Origin: Jiangella aurantiaca
GTDB taxonomy: Bacteria; Actinomycetota; Actinomycetes; Jiangellales; Jiangellaceae
Direction of reading: 5' to 3'
Length of the DNA: 64,000 nt
NCBI RefSeq assembly: GCF_004349105.1
Contig: NZ_SMLB01000003.1
Span: forward strand, 1-64,000
Shown in pieces: positions 1-8,101 of the stretch; position 1 is the stretch's first letter; every line of letters begins with the position of its first letter. The position numbers and the translations under genes were made by a program. The notes beneath the pieces were generated by a model. It was not told the origin of the DNA, made no database searches, and worked only from the letters and a program-made list of their open reading frames with translations.

Positions 1-1242
1 CCCCGGCAGATGCACCCGCACCCGCCACACGCCGTCCGCGGCCTGCGCGGACAACTCGCCGCGCAGCAACCGCACGCGCTCCCGCATGCCGCTCAGGCCG
101 CGGCCACCGTTCGCCCGGCCGGACGCACCACCCGCCGCCGCGCCGTCCGGCAGCGGGTTCGACACGTCGATGTCCAGGCCGTCCGCCGTCGCGGCGACCC
201 GGAGCCGGACCGGCACGTGCTCCGCATGCCGGGCCGCGTTCGTCAGGCCCTCCTGCACGATCCGGTACGCCTCCCGTGACAGCACCGGCGGCACCGCCGC
301 CAGATCGCCGTCGACCGTCGCCTCCAGCTCCATGCCGGTGGTCCGGGTGTCGTCGATCAGCCGGGGCAGGTCGGCCAGTGTGCGTTGCGGCGACGCGTCG
401 GCGTCCGGTGCCGTCCCGCCCGCGCGCAACACACCGAGCACGTGGTCGAGGTCTTCCATGGCCGCCCGGCCGGCCTCCTCGACCGCGACCAGCGCGCGGC
501 GGGCGAACTCCGGGTCGGAGTCGAGCACCCGGCGCGCGGCCGCCGCCTGCAGCGTCGTCACGGTCAGGGCGTGGCCGACGGAGTCGTGCAGCTCGCGGGC
601 CAGCCGGTTGCGCTCGGCGAACTCGTGGGCCTGCGCCTCCATGGCCAGCCGCAGTTCGGCCGGCGACGGGCCGAGCAGCAGCGGCGCGAACCATGCCAGC
701 AGCGCGCCGAGCCCGGCCACCAGGTACGCCGTCGCCACGACCAGCCCGAGCCCGAGCAGTACCGCCCACACCCCGGTGACGCCGTCGAGCAGCGACAGCC
801 CGGCGATCCCGCGCCCGTCGTCGAACCCGAGCCCGCGCACCACCAGCAGCACCGCCGTCGGGGCGGAGAACAGCACCGCCGCCATCGCCGCACCGCCGCT
901 GAGCAGGTGCAGCACGTACCAGCCGGCACCGAACAGCCGGCTCTCCCACGGCGGGTCGGCGGCCGGGTCGGGCAGGTCGACGTCGAGCAGGCCGCGGGTC
1001 GCGGTGATCTCCAGCGCCCGCATCGCCGGCAGGAACGGCGGCACCGTCGCGATGACCAACGTGACCGCCGCCAGCACCCCGGCCGGCACGTACGGCGTCC
1101 CCGGCTCGGTGAACAACTGCACGAAGCCGATGATCAGCAGGACGTACGGGAGCAGGATGACGCCGCCGAGCAGCAGGTGGACGCCCCGGCGGACCAGCCG
1201 GCGCACGGCGAGTGGCGCGACGATGCTCCGGAGCGATCCCAC
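1..1242 (-). CDS. Sensor histidine kinase, NarL/DesK type (3' end outside window)
   Basis: Reading leftwards from a GTG at 1242, 414 codons stay open to the window edge, so the C-terminus is missing. The N-terminal half holds several hydrophobic segments (roughly residues 20-45, 50-70, 110-140 and 150-180). A HisKA_3 dimerisation box follows, with the phospho-acceptor histidine in ELHDSVGHALT near residue 220. The ATPase N-box EGLTNAARHA and a glycine-rich GRGLSGMRER box lie close to the edge. This is the layout of kinases paired with LuxR/NarL response regulators, and the partner is probably just outside to the left. The signal sensed is unknown. The gene lies 23 bases downstream of the TetR gene on the same strand and may be co-transcribed with it. 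Confidence 0.9.
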   Translation of the reverse strand, partial: MGSLRSIVAPLAVRRLVRRGVHLLLGGVILLPYVLLIIGFVQLFTEPGTPYVPAGVLAAVTLVIATVPPFLPAMRALEITATRGLLDVDLPDPAADPPWESRLFGAGWYVLHLLSGGAAMAAVLFSAPTAVLLVVRGLGFDDGRGIAGLSLLDGVTGVWAVLLGLGLVVATAYLVAGLGALLAWFAPLLLGPSPAELRLAMEAQAHEFAERNRLARELHDSVGHALTVTTLQAAAARRVLDSDPEFARRALVAVEEAGRAAMEDLDHVLGVLRAGGTAPDADASPQRTLADLPRLIDDTRTTGMELEATVDGDLAAVPPVLSREAYRIVQEGLTNAARHAEHVPVRLRVAATADGLDIDVSNPLPDGAAAGGASGRANGGRGLSGMRERVRLLRGELSAQAADGVWRVRVHLPG

Positions 1243-1265
1243 GCCCCCGATTGTCGCAGGCTGTG

Positions 1266-1847
1266 TCAGGACGGCGGGCGCTCGCCGTCGTCGTCCCCGG
1301 GCAGCATCGACAGCGCCACCGCACACGCGGCGTCGAAGACCTCGTCCGAGGTCGCCTCGACGTCGTTCATGATCATCGGGGCGCCGTGCAGCGCGAAGAA
1401 CGCCATGCGGCCGCACAGCTGCACCGGCAGGGGGTCGCGGGGATCGACGACGAAGTCGACCAGCACCCGCATCCGGTCGCGCAACGCGCCGCCGCACTCG
1501 TGCACGCGCAGCGCCGGCTGGTTCTCCATGAGGAACCGCAGCAGTGGCGTGCCCTGGCTGCGGATCGCCTTGGCGTACCGCTCGATCAGCTCGCGCCGGT
1601 TCTCCGGCGTGCGCTCCTGGCCACGGGCCCAGTCGACCACTTCGTCGACGGCCGTCAGCAGGTCGTCGACCAGGCTCTGGACGATGTCGTCCTTGCTCTT
1701 GAAGTAGTAGTAGAGCGACGCCTTCGTCATGCCGAGGCGCTCGGACAGCTCTCGCAGCGACGTCTTGTCGTAGCCCTGCTCGGCGAACAGCTCCAGCGCG
1801 ACGTTCTGGATGCGCATTCGCGTACTGCGCGTGTCTCGGTCGAGCAT
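1266..1847 (-). CDS. TetR/AcrR family transcriptional regulator
   Basis: 193 residues with a classic N-terminal TetR helix-turn-helix. Residues 10-55 contain ALELFAEQGYDKTSLRELS and GMTKASLYYYFKSKDDI, which matches the family closely. The C-terminal ligand domain is not specific enough to predict an inducer. It precedes the sensor kinase on the same strand and lies downstream of two strong hairpins that should end the rplI operon, so it is probably its own transcription unit. Such proteins usually repress themselves and a neighbouring gene. No clear palindromic operator was found in the short upstream region. Confidence 0.93.
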   Translation of the reverse strand: MLDRDTRSTRMRIQNVALELFAEQGYDKTSLRELSERLGMTKASLYYYFKSKDDIVQSLVDDLLTAVDEVVDWARGQERTPENRRELIERYAKAIRSQGTPLLRFLMENQPALRVHECGGALRDRMRVLVDFVVDPRDPLPVQLCGRMAFFALHGAPMIMNDVEATSDEVFDAACAVALSMLPGDDDGERPPS

Positions 1848-1947
1848 GGGGCTCCGTCGTCCGTGGGGGTCCGTGCAGTGAACGTACCCAGATGCGGGAA
1901 AGGTTCCACGTCAACGACCTGGCGGAGAACCCGCCGGAGAGACAGAG

Positions 1948-1984
1948 AGGCCCGCGGGCCAGCATGGTGCTGGCGCGCGGGCCT
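1948..1984. terminator. Hairpin between rplI operon and TetR gene
   Basis: A 17-bp stem with one mismatch and a 3-base loop (TGG). There is no T-run, as is usual for high-GC actinobacteria. It is the second of two tandem stem-loops after rplI on the minus strand and would act as a back-up terminator. Confidence 0.6.
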
Positions 1985-2008
1985 ACTCAGGAGGGTCGGG
2001 CAGACCGG

Positions 2009-2041
2009 CGATAAGAGGGGGCCGGAGGCCTCCTCTTATCG
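2009..2041. terminator. Hairpin after rplI
   Basis: Two 15-base arms starting CGATAAGAGG and ending CCTCTTATCG, with one mismatch and a 3-base loop, about 85 bases after the rplI stop. This is the first and best candidate for the end of the rpsF-ssb-rpsR-rplI transcript. Confidence 0.65.
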
Positions 2042-2123
2042 CTGGTGCAGGACGCCGGGCCAGGGCGACCGTGGCTGGAGCCATGCCCGGCCCGACGACA
2101 TCCGATAGCTCGTGTGACGGGCG

Positions 2124-2570
2124 TCAGGCCGGGACGACCTCGAGCGCGACGTCGGCGGCGACCTCGGGGTGCAGGCGCACGGTCACGCGGTGGGTGCCGA
2201 CCGTCTTGATCGGCGCGCCCACCTCGATGCGGCGCTTGTCGATGGCCGGGCCACCGGACGCCGTGACCGCCGTCGCGATGTCGGCCGAGGTGACGGCGCC
2301 GAACAGCCGGCCGGAGTCGCCGGCCTTGGCGGCGAGCTTGACGGCCGTGCCCTCGAGCTGCGCCTTGACCGCACGAGCGGAGTCGAGGTCGGCGAACTCG
2401 CGGGCCGAACGGGCGCGGCGGATGGAGTCGATCTCCTTCTGCCCACCCTTGGTCCACGCGATCGCGAAGCCACGCGGCACGAGGTAGTTGCGGCCGTAGC
2501 CGTCCTTGACCTCGACGACGTCACCGGCGGCACCGAGCCCCGGCACTTCCTGAGTGAGAATCAGCTTCAT
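2124..2570 (-). CDS. rplI: 50S ribosomal protein L9
   Basis: 148 residues, normal length for bL9. The N-terminus starts [13 protein letters not shown] and continues with a glycine-rich [19 protein letters not shown] segment, the conserved 23S rRNA-binding part. A long charged connecting helix and a C-terminal domain follow. The start at 2570 is preceded by GGGAGAAG. It is the last gene of the rpsF-ssb-rpsR-rplI operon. dnaB, which often follows rplI in actinobacteria, is not present here; two hairpins and then regulatory genes follow instead. Confidence 0.98.
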   Translation of the reverse strand: MKLILTQEVPGLGAAGDVVEVKDGYGRNYLVPRGFAIAWTKGGQKEIDSIRRARSAREFADLDSARAVKAQLEGTAVKLAAKAGDSGRLFGAVTSADIATAVTASGGPAIDKRRIEVGAPIKTVGTHRVTVRLHPEVAADVALEVVPA

Positions 2571-2587
2571 GGCGTCTTCTCCCGTTC

Positions 2588-2824
2588 TCAGCGAGCCGTC
2601 GAGGTGTACGGCAGCAGCGCCATCTCGCGGGCGTTCTTGATCGCCGTGGCGACGTCGCGCTGGTGGCGGGTGCAGTTGCCGGTGACGCGACGGGCCCGGA
2701 TCTTGCCGCGGTCGGAGATGTACTTCCGCAGCAGCGAGGTGTCCTTGTAGTCGACGTAGTCGACCTTGTCCTTGCAGAAGGCGCAAACCTTCTTCTTCGG
2801 CTTGCGCAGCGGGGGCTTTGCCAT
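2588..2824 (-). CDS. rpsR: 30S ribosomal protein S18 (zinc-binding form)
   Basis: 78 residues with the bS18 core ([17 protein letters not shown], then [18 protein letters not shown]). CAFC near residue 15 plus a later cysteine and histidine suggest the Cys-rich, zinc-binding (C+) version; many actinobacteria also carry a zinc-free paralogue controlled by Zur. The protein pairs with S6 on the small-subunit platform. It has a strong AGGAGG ribosome-binding site and sits between ssb and rplI. Confidence 0.98.
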   Translation of the reverse strand: MAKPPLRKPKKKVCAFCKDKVDYVDYKDTSLLRKYISDRGKIRARRVTGNCTRHQRDVATAIKNAREMALLPYTSTAR

Positions 2825-2949
2825 CGTGGTGCTCCTCCTTCGGGGAGCCCGGTCGCCTCGCTGGCCGCGGCTGACCGGGATGGGTTGACGGGCGCGTTCT
2901 CGAGCGGGGCGGCCTCCAGAGCCGCCCCCGAACGCTGATTACCTGGTGT

Positions 2950-3471
2950 TCAGAACGGGGGCTCGTCGGCCGGCGGACCGGCCGGGGCACCCCAGGGGTC
3001 GTTGCCGCCGCCCTGCGGCGCACCGCCGCCGGACGGGGTGGCCCACGGGTCGTTGCCACCGGCAGGGGCGCCGCCGCCGCCGAAGCCGCCGCCACCACCA
3101 CCGGACCGCTGGGTCCGGGTGACCTTGGCCGTGGCGTAGCGCAGGCTCGGACCGATCTCGTCGACGTCGAGCTCGATGACCGTGCGCTTCTCGCCCTCGC
3201 GGGTCTCGTACGAGCGCTGCTTGAGCCGGCCCGTCACGACGACACGCATACCGCGCTGCAGCGACTCGGCGGCGTTCTCGGCCGCCTGCCGCCACACCGA
3301 GCACGACAGGAACAGCGGGTCGCCGTCCTCCCACGTGCTGGTCTGCCGGTTGAACGTGCGCGGCGTGGACGCGACGCGGAAGTTCGCGACCGCGGCGCCG
3401 CTGGGCGTGAAGCGCAGCTCAGGGTCGTCGGTCAAGTTGCCGACGACCGTGATGACGGTCTCGCCTGCCAT
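2950..3471 (-). CDS. ssb: Single-stranded DNA-binding protein
   Basis: 173 residues. The N-terminal OB fold (about residues 1-115) opens [20 protein letters not shown] and is the form that binds ssDNA as a tetramer in replication, repair and recombination. The linker from about residue 120 is very rich in glycine, asparagine and proline ([11 protein letters not shown], then two NDPW-type units). The protein ends DEPPF, the acidic tail that recruits partner proteins. It lies 12 bases after rpsF, the usual arrangement. Confidence 0.98.
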   Translation of the reverse strand: MAGETVITVVGNLTDDPELRFTPSGAAVANFRVASTPRTFNRQTSTWEDGDPLFLSCSVWRQAAENAAESLQRGMRVVVTGRLKQRSYETREGEKRTVIELDVDEIGPSLRYATAKVTRTQRSGGGGGGFGGGGAPAGGNDPWATPSGGGAPQGGGNDPWGAPAGPPADEPPF

Positions 3472-3483
3472 TGGTGGTCCCTC

Positions 3484-3774
3484 TCAGTGGGCTTCCGGCC
3501 GAACGACCTTGGTACGCAGCACCGACTCGGACAGTCCGAGCTGGCGGTCGAGCTCTGCCACAGTGTCGGCCTCGCACGTGACGTCGAGCACCGCGTAGAT
3601 GCCCTCGCTCTTCTTGCCGATCTCGTACGAGAGCTTGCGGCGGCCCCAGATGTCGATCTTCTCGACCGAGCCACCGGACTCACGCACGACCCCGAGGTAC
3701 TGCTCGAGGCTGGGGGCAACGGTGCGCTCCTCGGACTCGGGGTCCAGGATCACCATGACCTCATAACGACGCAT
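3484..3774 (-). CDS. rpsF: 30S ribosomal protein S6
   Basis: 96 residues, normal length for bS6. It starts [19 protein letters not shown], and a [19 protein letters not shown] core carries the surface that meets S18. It is the first gene of the rpsF-ssb-rpsR-rplI operon. The start at 3774 is fixed by an exceptionally complete Shine-Dalgarno sequence. In many bacteria the S6:S18 pair represses its own operon through the mRNA leader, and a hairpin suited to that role lies just upstream. Confidence 0.98.
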   Translation of the reverse strand: MRRYEVMVILDPESEERTVAPSLEQYLGVVRESGGSVEKIDIWGRRKLSYEIGKKSEGIYAVLDVTCEADTVAELDRQLGLSESVLRTKVVRPEAH

Positions 3775-3777
3775 GCC

Positions 3778-3820
3778 GGATCACCTCCTGTGGTCTTCGC
3801 GGCCACGGTCTCTCCGTGGC
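3778..3820 (-). promoter_or_regulatory. rpsF leader: hairpin plus extended Shine-Dalgarno
   Basis: On the minus strand a perfect 7-bp stem (GCCACGG/CCGTGGC, 5-base loop, 3802-3820) is followed by AGGAGGTGATCC (3789-3778). That run is complementary to 12 bases of the 16S rRNA 3' end, and the start codon lies 9 bases after AGGAGG. The stem carries CCG, a trinucleotide known to matter in S6:S18 leader recognition elsewhere. An autoregulatory role here is inference. Confidence 0.5.
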
Positions 3821-3920
3821 AGGAGGGCTGAACGTCGATGGCCCGGTCGGATGCACACAGGTCCGTGCATGACCAGGCCGCTGGCAAGGTTACCAGCGTT
3901 GAGCCGAAACGCCGATTCGG

Positions 3921-3929
3921 TTGTCCACA
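3921..3929 (+). promoter_or_regulatory. Single DnaA-box-like site
   Basis: TTGTCCACA is an exact match to the actinobacterial DnaA-box consensus. It lies in the 173-base gap (3775-3947) upstream of the rpsF operon. No cluster of boxes is present, so this is not an origin. It could link the operon to DnaA or be chance. Confidence 0.35.
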
Positions 3930-3947
3930 GGGTGTGACCTGCGCGTC

Positions 3948-5330
3948 TCAGGCGCGGTGGCGGAAATGCTCCTTCCGGATGATTCCGTGCACGCCAACTG
4001 TACGGTCGACCACCTGGGAGACGGCGAAGTCGGCTCCGGCCGAAAGGTAGGCGTACGCCGTCGAGCGGTCCATCCCGAGCTCGTCCTGCAGGAAGTCCAG
4101 TGCGTTCACGACGGCCCGGCGCATGGCGACGTCGAGGTCGCTCACCTGGCCACCGATGGCGCCGTCGGGGTCGGACAACCCGATCGGGACCCACGCGTCA
4201 GGCGTCTCCGCGAACGGGTAGCCGAACGCGACGCCCGGGGCACGGCCGTCCCCGCGCTTGCACACGGTCAGCCGGAAGGTCAGCCGCAGTGACCCCTCCA
4301 GCGCCGTCAGCGCCACCTCGCCGTCGCCCATGGCGAAGTGCGGGTCACCGACGTGGAACAGCGCACCCTCGGCGACCACCGGCAGATAGAACGCGGAGTC
4401 GAGGCCGAGCAAGCTGATGTCGATGTTGCCGCCGCCCTTCGTGGGCGGGATCGAGTTGACGGAGGGGTCGGTGGCCGACGCCGCGCTGGTGGTGGCGACG
4501 CCCATGAGACCGGCGAAGGGCTCGATCGGGAACGTGACCTCGCCGGAGTGGCCCACTGGCAGACGGCCGACCGCGCTGCCGCGCCGGGTGGTCACCGGCG
4601 TGAACGTCGAGACATTGCCGTAGCGCACCGGGTCGCCGGTGGCCCGCCCGTCGGTCTCGATGGGCGGCATCACCTCGGAGCGAGCGAGATCGGCGAACGC
4701 GGCGGACAACGCGCCCTTGCCGTGCCGGCTGGACACGACGCCGTACGGCACCCGCGGCAGCGCCGACAGCGTCTCGACCTTGAGGACGTCGCCCGGCTCG
4801 GCGCCCTCGACGAACACCGGACCGGTGACCACGTGGGGCCCGTCGACGTCGAAATCGCGCGGGGTGCGGTCGTACCCGGCGGCGATCGCTATGGCGTCGT
4901 CGAGCACGTCACGGCGGCGCACGCCCTTGTTCGCGAAGTACGCGACCGGGTCTCGGCCCTGATCCTCGAGGATCCCCTCGTGCGAGACGGTGTCGATGGT
5001 GACGGTCTCGCCGGAGCGCATCCGCAGCACCGGCTCGTCCCCGACGCGGGGCAGGTATCCCCACAGCACCTGGTCGGGGTCGCTGCGCAGGTAGTGCCGG
5101 CCATCGATGGGGCCGGTCCCGGGCTGCAAGACGCGTCCCGGCAGCCGCACCCGGGACGCGGGTACGGCGTCGGCGTCCGCGCTCGCCCGGCCCGCCAGCG
5201 GGACCGCCGCCGCGATGGCCGCACCGAGCGTGCCCATCGCGCGCAGCAGTCCTCGCCGGCCGAGGCCGCGCGCCAGTCTGGCGCCCACTTCGGCGGTGAC
5301 ATCGTCATCGGGCATCGCAAAGCGGCTCAT
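3948..5330 (-). CDS. Tat-exported acetamidase/formamidase family protein
   Basis: 460 residues. A twin-arginine-type leader occupies the N-terminus (RRGLLRAMG, then a hydrophobic run ending AGRASA near residue 50), so the enzyme is probably folded in the cytoplasm and exported. The rest matches the FmdA/AmdA fold: SGETVTIDTVSHEG, GPHVVTGPVFVEGAEPGDVL, a PxxxGGNIDI segment and a late GDPHFAMGDGEVALTALE motif. Family members hydrolyse short amides to ammonia and the acid; the substrate is not predictable here. It is on the same strand as rpsF, 173 bases upstream of it, and is not part of that operon in other genomes. Confidence 0.88.
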   Translation of the reverse strand: MSRFAMPDDDVTAEVGARLARGLGRRGLLRAMGTLGAAIAAAVPLAGRASADADAVPASRVRLPGRVLQPGTGPIDGRHYLRSDPDQVLWGYLPRVGDEPVLRMRSGETVTIDTVSHEGILEDQGRDPVAYFANKGVRRRDVLDDAIAIAAGYDRTPRDFDVDGPHVVTGPVFVEGAEPGDVLKVETLSALPRVPYGVVSSRHGKGALSAAFADLARSEVMPPIETDGRATGDPVRYGNVSTFTPVTTRRGSAVGRLPVGHSGEVTFPIEPFAGLMGVATTSAASATDPSVNSIPPTKGGGNIDISLLGLDSAFYLPVVAEGALFHVGDPHFAMGDGEVALTALEGSLRLTFRLTVCKRGDGRAPGVAFGYPFAETPDAWVPIGLSDPDGAIGGQVSDLDVAMRRAVVNALDFLQDELGMDRSTAYAYLSAGADFAVSQVVDRTVGVHGIIRKEHFRHRA

Positions 5331-5399
5331 GGCGACCCATGCCAGCGCGCCGCCGTGACGGCACTGTTTCGCCCGGCGCGTGGGAGCGTTACGAAACCG

Positions 5400-5822
5400 T
5401 CAGAAGTCGGGCCCGGCCTCCAGCCGCTGGCGCAGTAGCCGCTCCAGCGGCATCGACTCGCCGTCGCGGGCGCCGACGCCCACGTGCAGCGGCGGGTCCG
5501 ACGGCGCGATGCGCACGCCGAGCAGCCGCGACCGCGGCGACCGCGGCACGTCCATCAGGTAGAAGGCGCCATCCTCACCCACCGCCATGGCCCCGTTGCG
5601 GCGGACGTACCAGCCGCGCAGCCCCGTCTTGTACCGGACGGCGCCCTCGGCGGCCCGCGCCCGGAGCGGGTGCGCGGGCACACCGGCCGCCGTCATCGCG
5701 GCGACGAACTCCGCGACCAGCGCCTTGGCCCGCTCGGTCTCGGCCGCCTGCTTGCGCGCGAGCGCCTCGGCCTGCGCCCGGACAACGTCCCGCCGCTGCT
5801 CCCGCCAACTGCCCTCGCCCAC
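5400..5822 (-). CDS. Conserved actinobacterial hypothetical protein
   Basis: 140 residues from a GTG at 5822. The N-terminal third is a highly charged, probably helical segment (RRDVVRAQAEALARKQAAETERAKAL). A compact C-terminal region contains RYKTGLRGWYVRRNGAMAVGEDGAFYLMDV, then acidic and arginine-rich stretches. There is no signal peptide, membrane segment or known catalytic motif. I do not recognise a function. The alternating charge pattern and high-GC third codon positions support real coding. It is divergent from nfo. Confidence 0.65.
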   Translation of the reverse strand: MGEGSWREQRRDVVRAQAEALARKQAAETERAKALVAEFVAAMTAAGVPAHPLRARAAEGAVRYKTGLRGWYVRRNGAMAVGEDGAFYLMDVPRSPRSRLLGVRIAPSDPPLHVGVGARDGESMPLERLLRQRLEAGPDF

Positions 5823-5904
5823 CCCTGCACCCTACGGCGACGGCGCGTAGGCCGAGATCACGGCAGCCGCCGACCTGTCAGCGCCGCGCGGTAGCGTCTG
5901 TGGC

Positions 5905-6693
5905 ATGGCTGAGCAGCGCATCGGAGCCCACGTGAAGCAGGGCGACCCCATCACGACGTCCAAGGCCACCGGGGCCGGCGCGGTGCAGATCTTCCTCGGC
6001 GACCCGCAGGACTGGAAGGCGCCGAAGCTGGCCTACCCGGGCGGCGCCGAGACGCTCAAGGCCGACGCCGAGGCGGCCGGGCTGACGGTCTACGTGCACG
6101 CGCCGTACGTCGTCAACGTCGCCACCACGAACAACCGCATCCGCATCCCCAGCCGCAAGATCCTGCAGCAGCACGTCGACGTCGCGGCGCAGGTGGGCGC
6201 GGCGGGCCTCGTCGTGCACGGTGGCCACGTGCTGAAGGGCGACGACCCGCAGGTGGGCGCCGACAACTGGCGCAAGGCCGCCGAGCGGCTGGACGCGAAG
6301 GTGCCGGTGTTCATCGAGAACACCGCGGGCGGCGACTACGCCATGGCCCGCAAGCTCGACCGGCTGGCCATGCTCTGGGACGCCGTCGGCGAGTTCGGGT
6401 TCGGCTTCTGCCTCGACACCTGTCACGCCTTCTCGGCCGGCATCGCGCCGGAGGACATGGTGGAGAAGACGCGGGCCATCACCGGGCGCATCGACCTCGT
6501 GCACGCCAACGACAGCCGCGACCCGTTCGACTCCGGCGCCGACCGGCACGCCACCATCGGCACGGGCACCATCGGCGGCGAGGCCATCGTCGCCGTCATC
6601 GAGGCGGCGGGCACCGACGCCATCGTCGAAACGCCGGCCGAGGGCCAGGACGACGACGTCGCCTACCTCCTCAACTACTTCGAAGCCCGCTAG
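5905..6693 (+). CDS. nfo: Endonuclease IV (AP endonuclease)
   Basis: 262 residues, slightly short for the family. It is a TIM-barrel enzyme that cuts DNA 5' to abasic sites in base-excision repair using a trinuclear zinc cluster. Metal-ligand motifs are in order: VHAPYVVN near residue 66, VHGGH near 105, IENTAGG near 140, CLDTCHAFSAG near 172, VHANDS near 200 and DRHATIGTGTIG near 213. The start at 5905 begins MAEQRIGAHVKQGDP. It is monocistronic, facing the MarR gene across a long inverted repeat. Confidence 0.95.
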   Translation: MAEQRIGAHVKQGDPITTSKATGAGAVQIFLGDPQDWKAPKLAYPGGAETLKADAEAAGLTVYVHAPYVVNVATTNNRIRIPSRKILQQHVDVAAQVGAAGLVVHGGHVLKGDDPQVGADNWRKAAERLDAKVPVFIENTAGGDYAMARKLDRLAMLWDAVGEFGFGFCLDTCHAFSAGIAPEDMVEKTRAITGRIDLVHANDSRDPFDSGADRHATIGTGTIGGEAIVAVIEAAGTDAIVETPAEGQDDDVAYLLNYFEAR

Positions 6694-6742
6694 CGGCGGT
6701 GGGCGGCGAGCCCCCGTGGACCGCGGGACGACAGGTCAGCCA

Positions 6743-6834
6743 GGCCGGTGTCCGGGGATGCCGGCGGGGCAGGCTCGGGCGTCCGAGCGAGGAACGAGCG
6801 AGGCGGGCGGGGCCGGCATCCCCGGACACCGGCC
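6743..6834. repeat. Long inverted repeat between convergent nfo and marR
   Basis: Two perfect 22-base arms (6743-6764 and 6813-6834) begin GGCCGGTGTCCGGGG and enclose 48 bases that contain GAGCGAGGAACGAGCGAG. It sits between two convergent genes, so it may end transcription from both sides. The arm length and the large loop are more than a simple terminator needs, and a REP-like element is possible. Confidence 0.75.
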
Positions 6835-6869
6835 GGACCCACGGCAGCCGGCCACCCCGGCCGAGCGGA

Positions 6870-7376
6870 TCAGACGTCCACGCGCGGCCGCGCCCGGGCC
6901 GCCTCCGCCACGCCGGCGACGGCCTCCGGCCTGACGGTGTCGCGCACGATACGCAGTGCCTCGGTCAGGGCGGCCAGCTGCTCGGGCGTCAGCAGTCCGG
7001 TGTACCAGCGGTCGACGTCCTCCATGTGGTCGGCGACGGCGGCCGTCACGCGCTCCAGGCCGGCGTCGGTGAGGACCGCCCAGGTGCCGCGGCGGTCGGT
7101 GTCGCAGCTGGCGCGCACCACCAGCCCGGCCCGTTCCAGGCGGTCGACCACCCGGGTCACGCCACTGGTGGTCAGGCTGGTCTGGGCAGCGAGGTCGCTC
7201 ATGCGCAGCTGGGTGTTGGGCGTGCGGCCGAGCCGCAGCATGATCTCCAGCTCGTTCTCGGACAGGCCGTGGCGGGCCAGGCGGGCGGCGAACTTCTGCG
7301 TCAGCCCCCGATGCACCTCGACGAGCAGCCCCACGGCAGTGAGCCGGTCGTCGTCGATGATTCGCGTCGTCGCCAT
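6870..7376 (-). CDS. MarR family transcriptional regulator
   Basis: 168 residues from an ATG at 7376; a longer frame exists upstream but would run into the divergent gene's promoter. The winged-helix core is clear: LRMSDLAAQTSLTTSGVTRVV is the recognition helix region and CDTDRRGTWAVLTDAG is the wing, with flanking dimerisation helices. MarR proteins are ligand- or redox-sensing dimers that usually repress a divergent neighbour, here the YceI gene 77 bases away. A palindrome-like site lies between them. Confidence 0.92.
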   Translation of the reverse strand: MATTRIIDDDRLTAVGLLVEVHRGLTQKFAARLARHGLSENELEIMLRLGRTPNTQLRMSDLAAQTSLTTSGVTRVVDRLERAGLVVRASCDTDRRGTWAVLTDAGLERVTAAVADHMEDVDRWYTGLLTPEQLAALTEALRIVRDTVRPEAVAGVAEAARARPRVDV

Positions 7377-7413
7377 AGATGCTGATGCTAACAATGGTTG
7401 ACGGCGCAAGATA

Positions 7414-7425
7414 TTGAACGTTGAA
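7414..7425. promoter_or_regulatory. Candidate MarR operator
   Basis: TTGAACGTTGAA is a 12-base inverted repeat (10 of 12 positions symmetric) centred between the divergent MarR and YceI starts, as expected for an autoregulated pair. The surrounding bases are the most A/T-rich in this neighbourhood. Confidence 0.4.
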
Positions 7426-7452
7426 GCACATTCGCCAGAGAAAGGGCAGGCC

Positions 7453-8061
7453 ATGGCCGAGGCGCACACCGCCCGCAACGTGCACCCGTGGAACGGGCTC
7501 ACCGTGCCGGGCGCCGGCGTCTTCACGCTCGACCCCGCGCACGCCGACGTCACCTTCGCCGTCCGCTACCTCATGGTCAGGCAGATCAGGGGGCGATTCG
7601 GCGACGTCCGCGCCACGCTGACGGTCGGCGAAGACCCCACGGCGTCGCACGTCGAGGTCGTCGTCGGGACGGCCAGCCTGGGCACCGGCGAGGACGACCG
7701 GGACGAGCGGCTCCGCTCGGCCGACTTCTTCGACGTCGTCCACCACCCGGACCTGACGTTCCGGTCCACCCGCATCGCCCACGTCGAGGGCAACGAGTTC
7801 GTGCTGGCCGGCGACCTCACCATCCGCGGCACCACCCGGCCGGTGGAGTTCCGGGCCAGCTTCGACGGCGTCGGCTTCGACCCGTGGGGGGCCCAGGTCG
7901 TGGGTCTCAGCGCGCGCACCGAGATCGACCGCGAGCGCTGGGGACTCACGTGGAACCGGGCGCTCGAGACCGGCGGCGTGCTGATCGGCAAGACTGTGGT
8001 GCTGGAGATCGACGCGGAGTTCACCCGCCCGGCCCAACCGGACACTCCCGGACGTTCGTGA
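7453..8061 (+). CDS. YceI family protein
   Basis: 202 residues from the ATG at 7453, chosen over a TTG 39 bases upstream because GGCAGG precedes it. The YceI lipocalin-like barrel is visible: FTLDPAHADVTFAVRYLMV near the start, then FRSTRIAHVEGNEFVLAGDLTIRGTTRPVEF, and a GLSARTEIDRERWGLTW motif. The fold binds polyisoprenoid or amphiphilic lipids. There is no obvious signal peptide, so this copy looks cytoplasmic, as is common in actinobacteria. It is probably controlled by the divergent MarR protein. Confidence 0.92.
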   Translation: MAEAHTARNVHPWNGLTVPGAGVFTLDPAHADVTFAVRYLMVRQIRGRFGDVRATLTVGEDPTASHVEVVVGTASLGTGEDDRDERLRSADFFDVVHHPDLTFRSTRIAHVEGNEFVLAGDLTIRGTTRPVEFRASFDGVGFDPWGAQVVGLSARTEIDRERWGLTWNRALETGGVLIGKTVVLEIDAEFTRPAQPDTPGRS

Positions 8062-8101
8062 TCGTTCTCGGGTCCACACCGGAACCGGGTACCCTCGCCC
8101 C

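Noticed and set aside
86-1372. Plus-strand frame of 428 residues at the left edge
   Set aside because: Ser/Arg/Pro/Ala-rich shadow of the minus-strand sensor kinase, which shows HisKA_3 and ATPase motifs.
3921-3929. Replication origin near rpsF
   Set aside because: Only one DnaA box and no AT-rich unwinding region.
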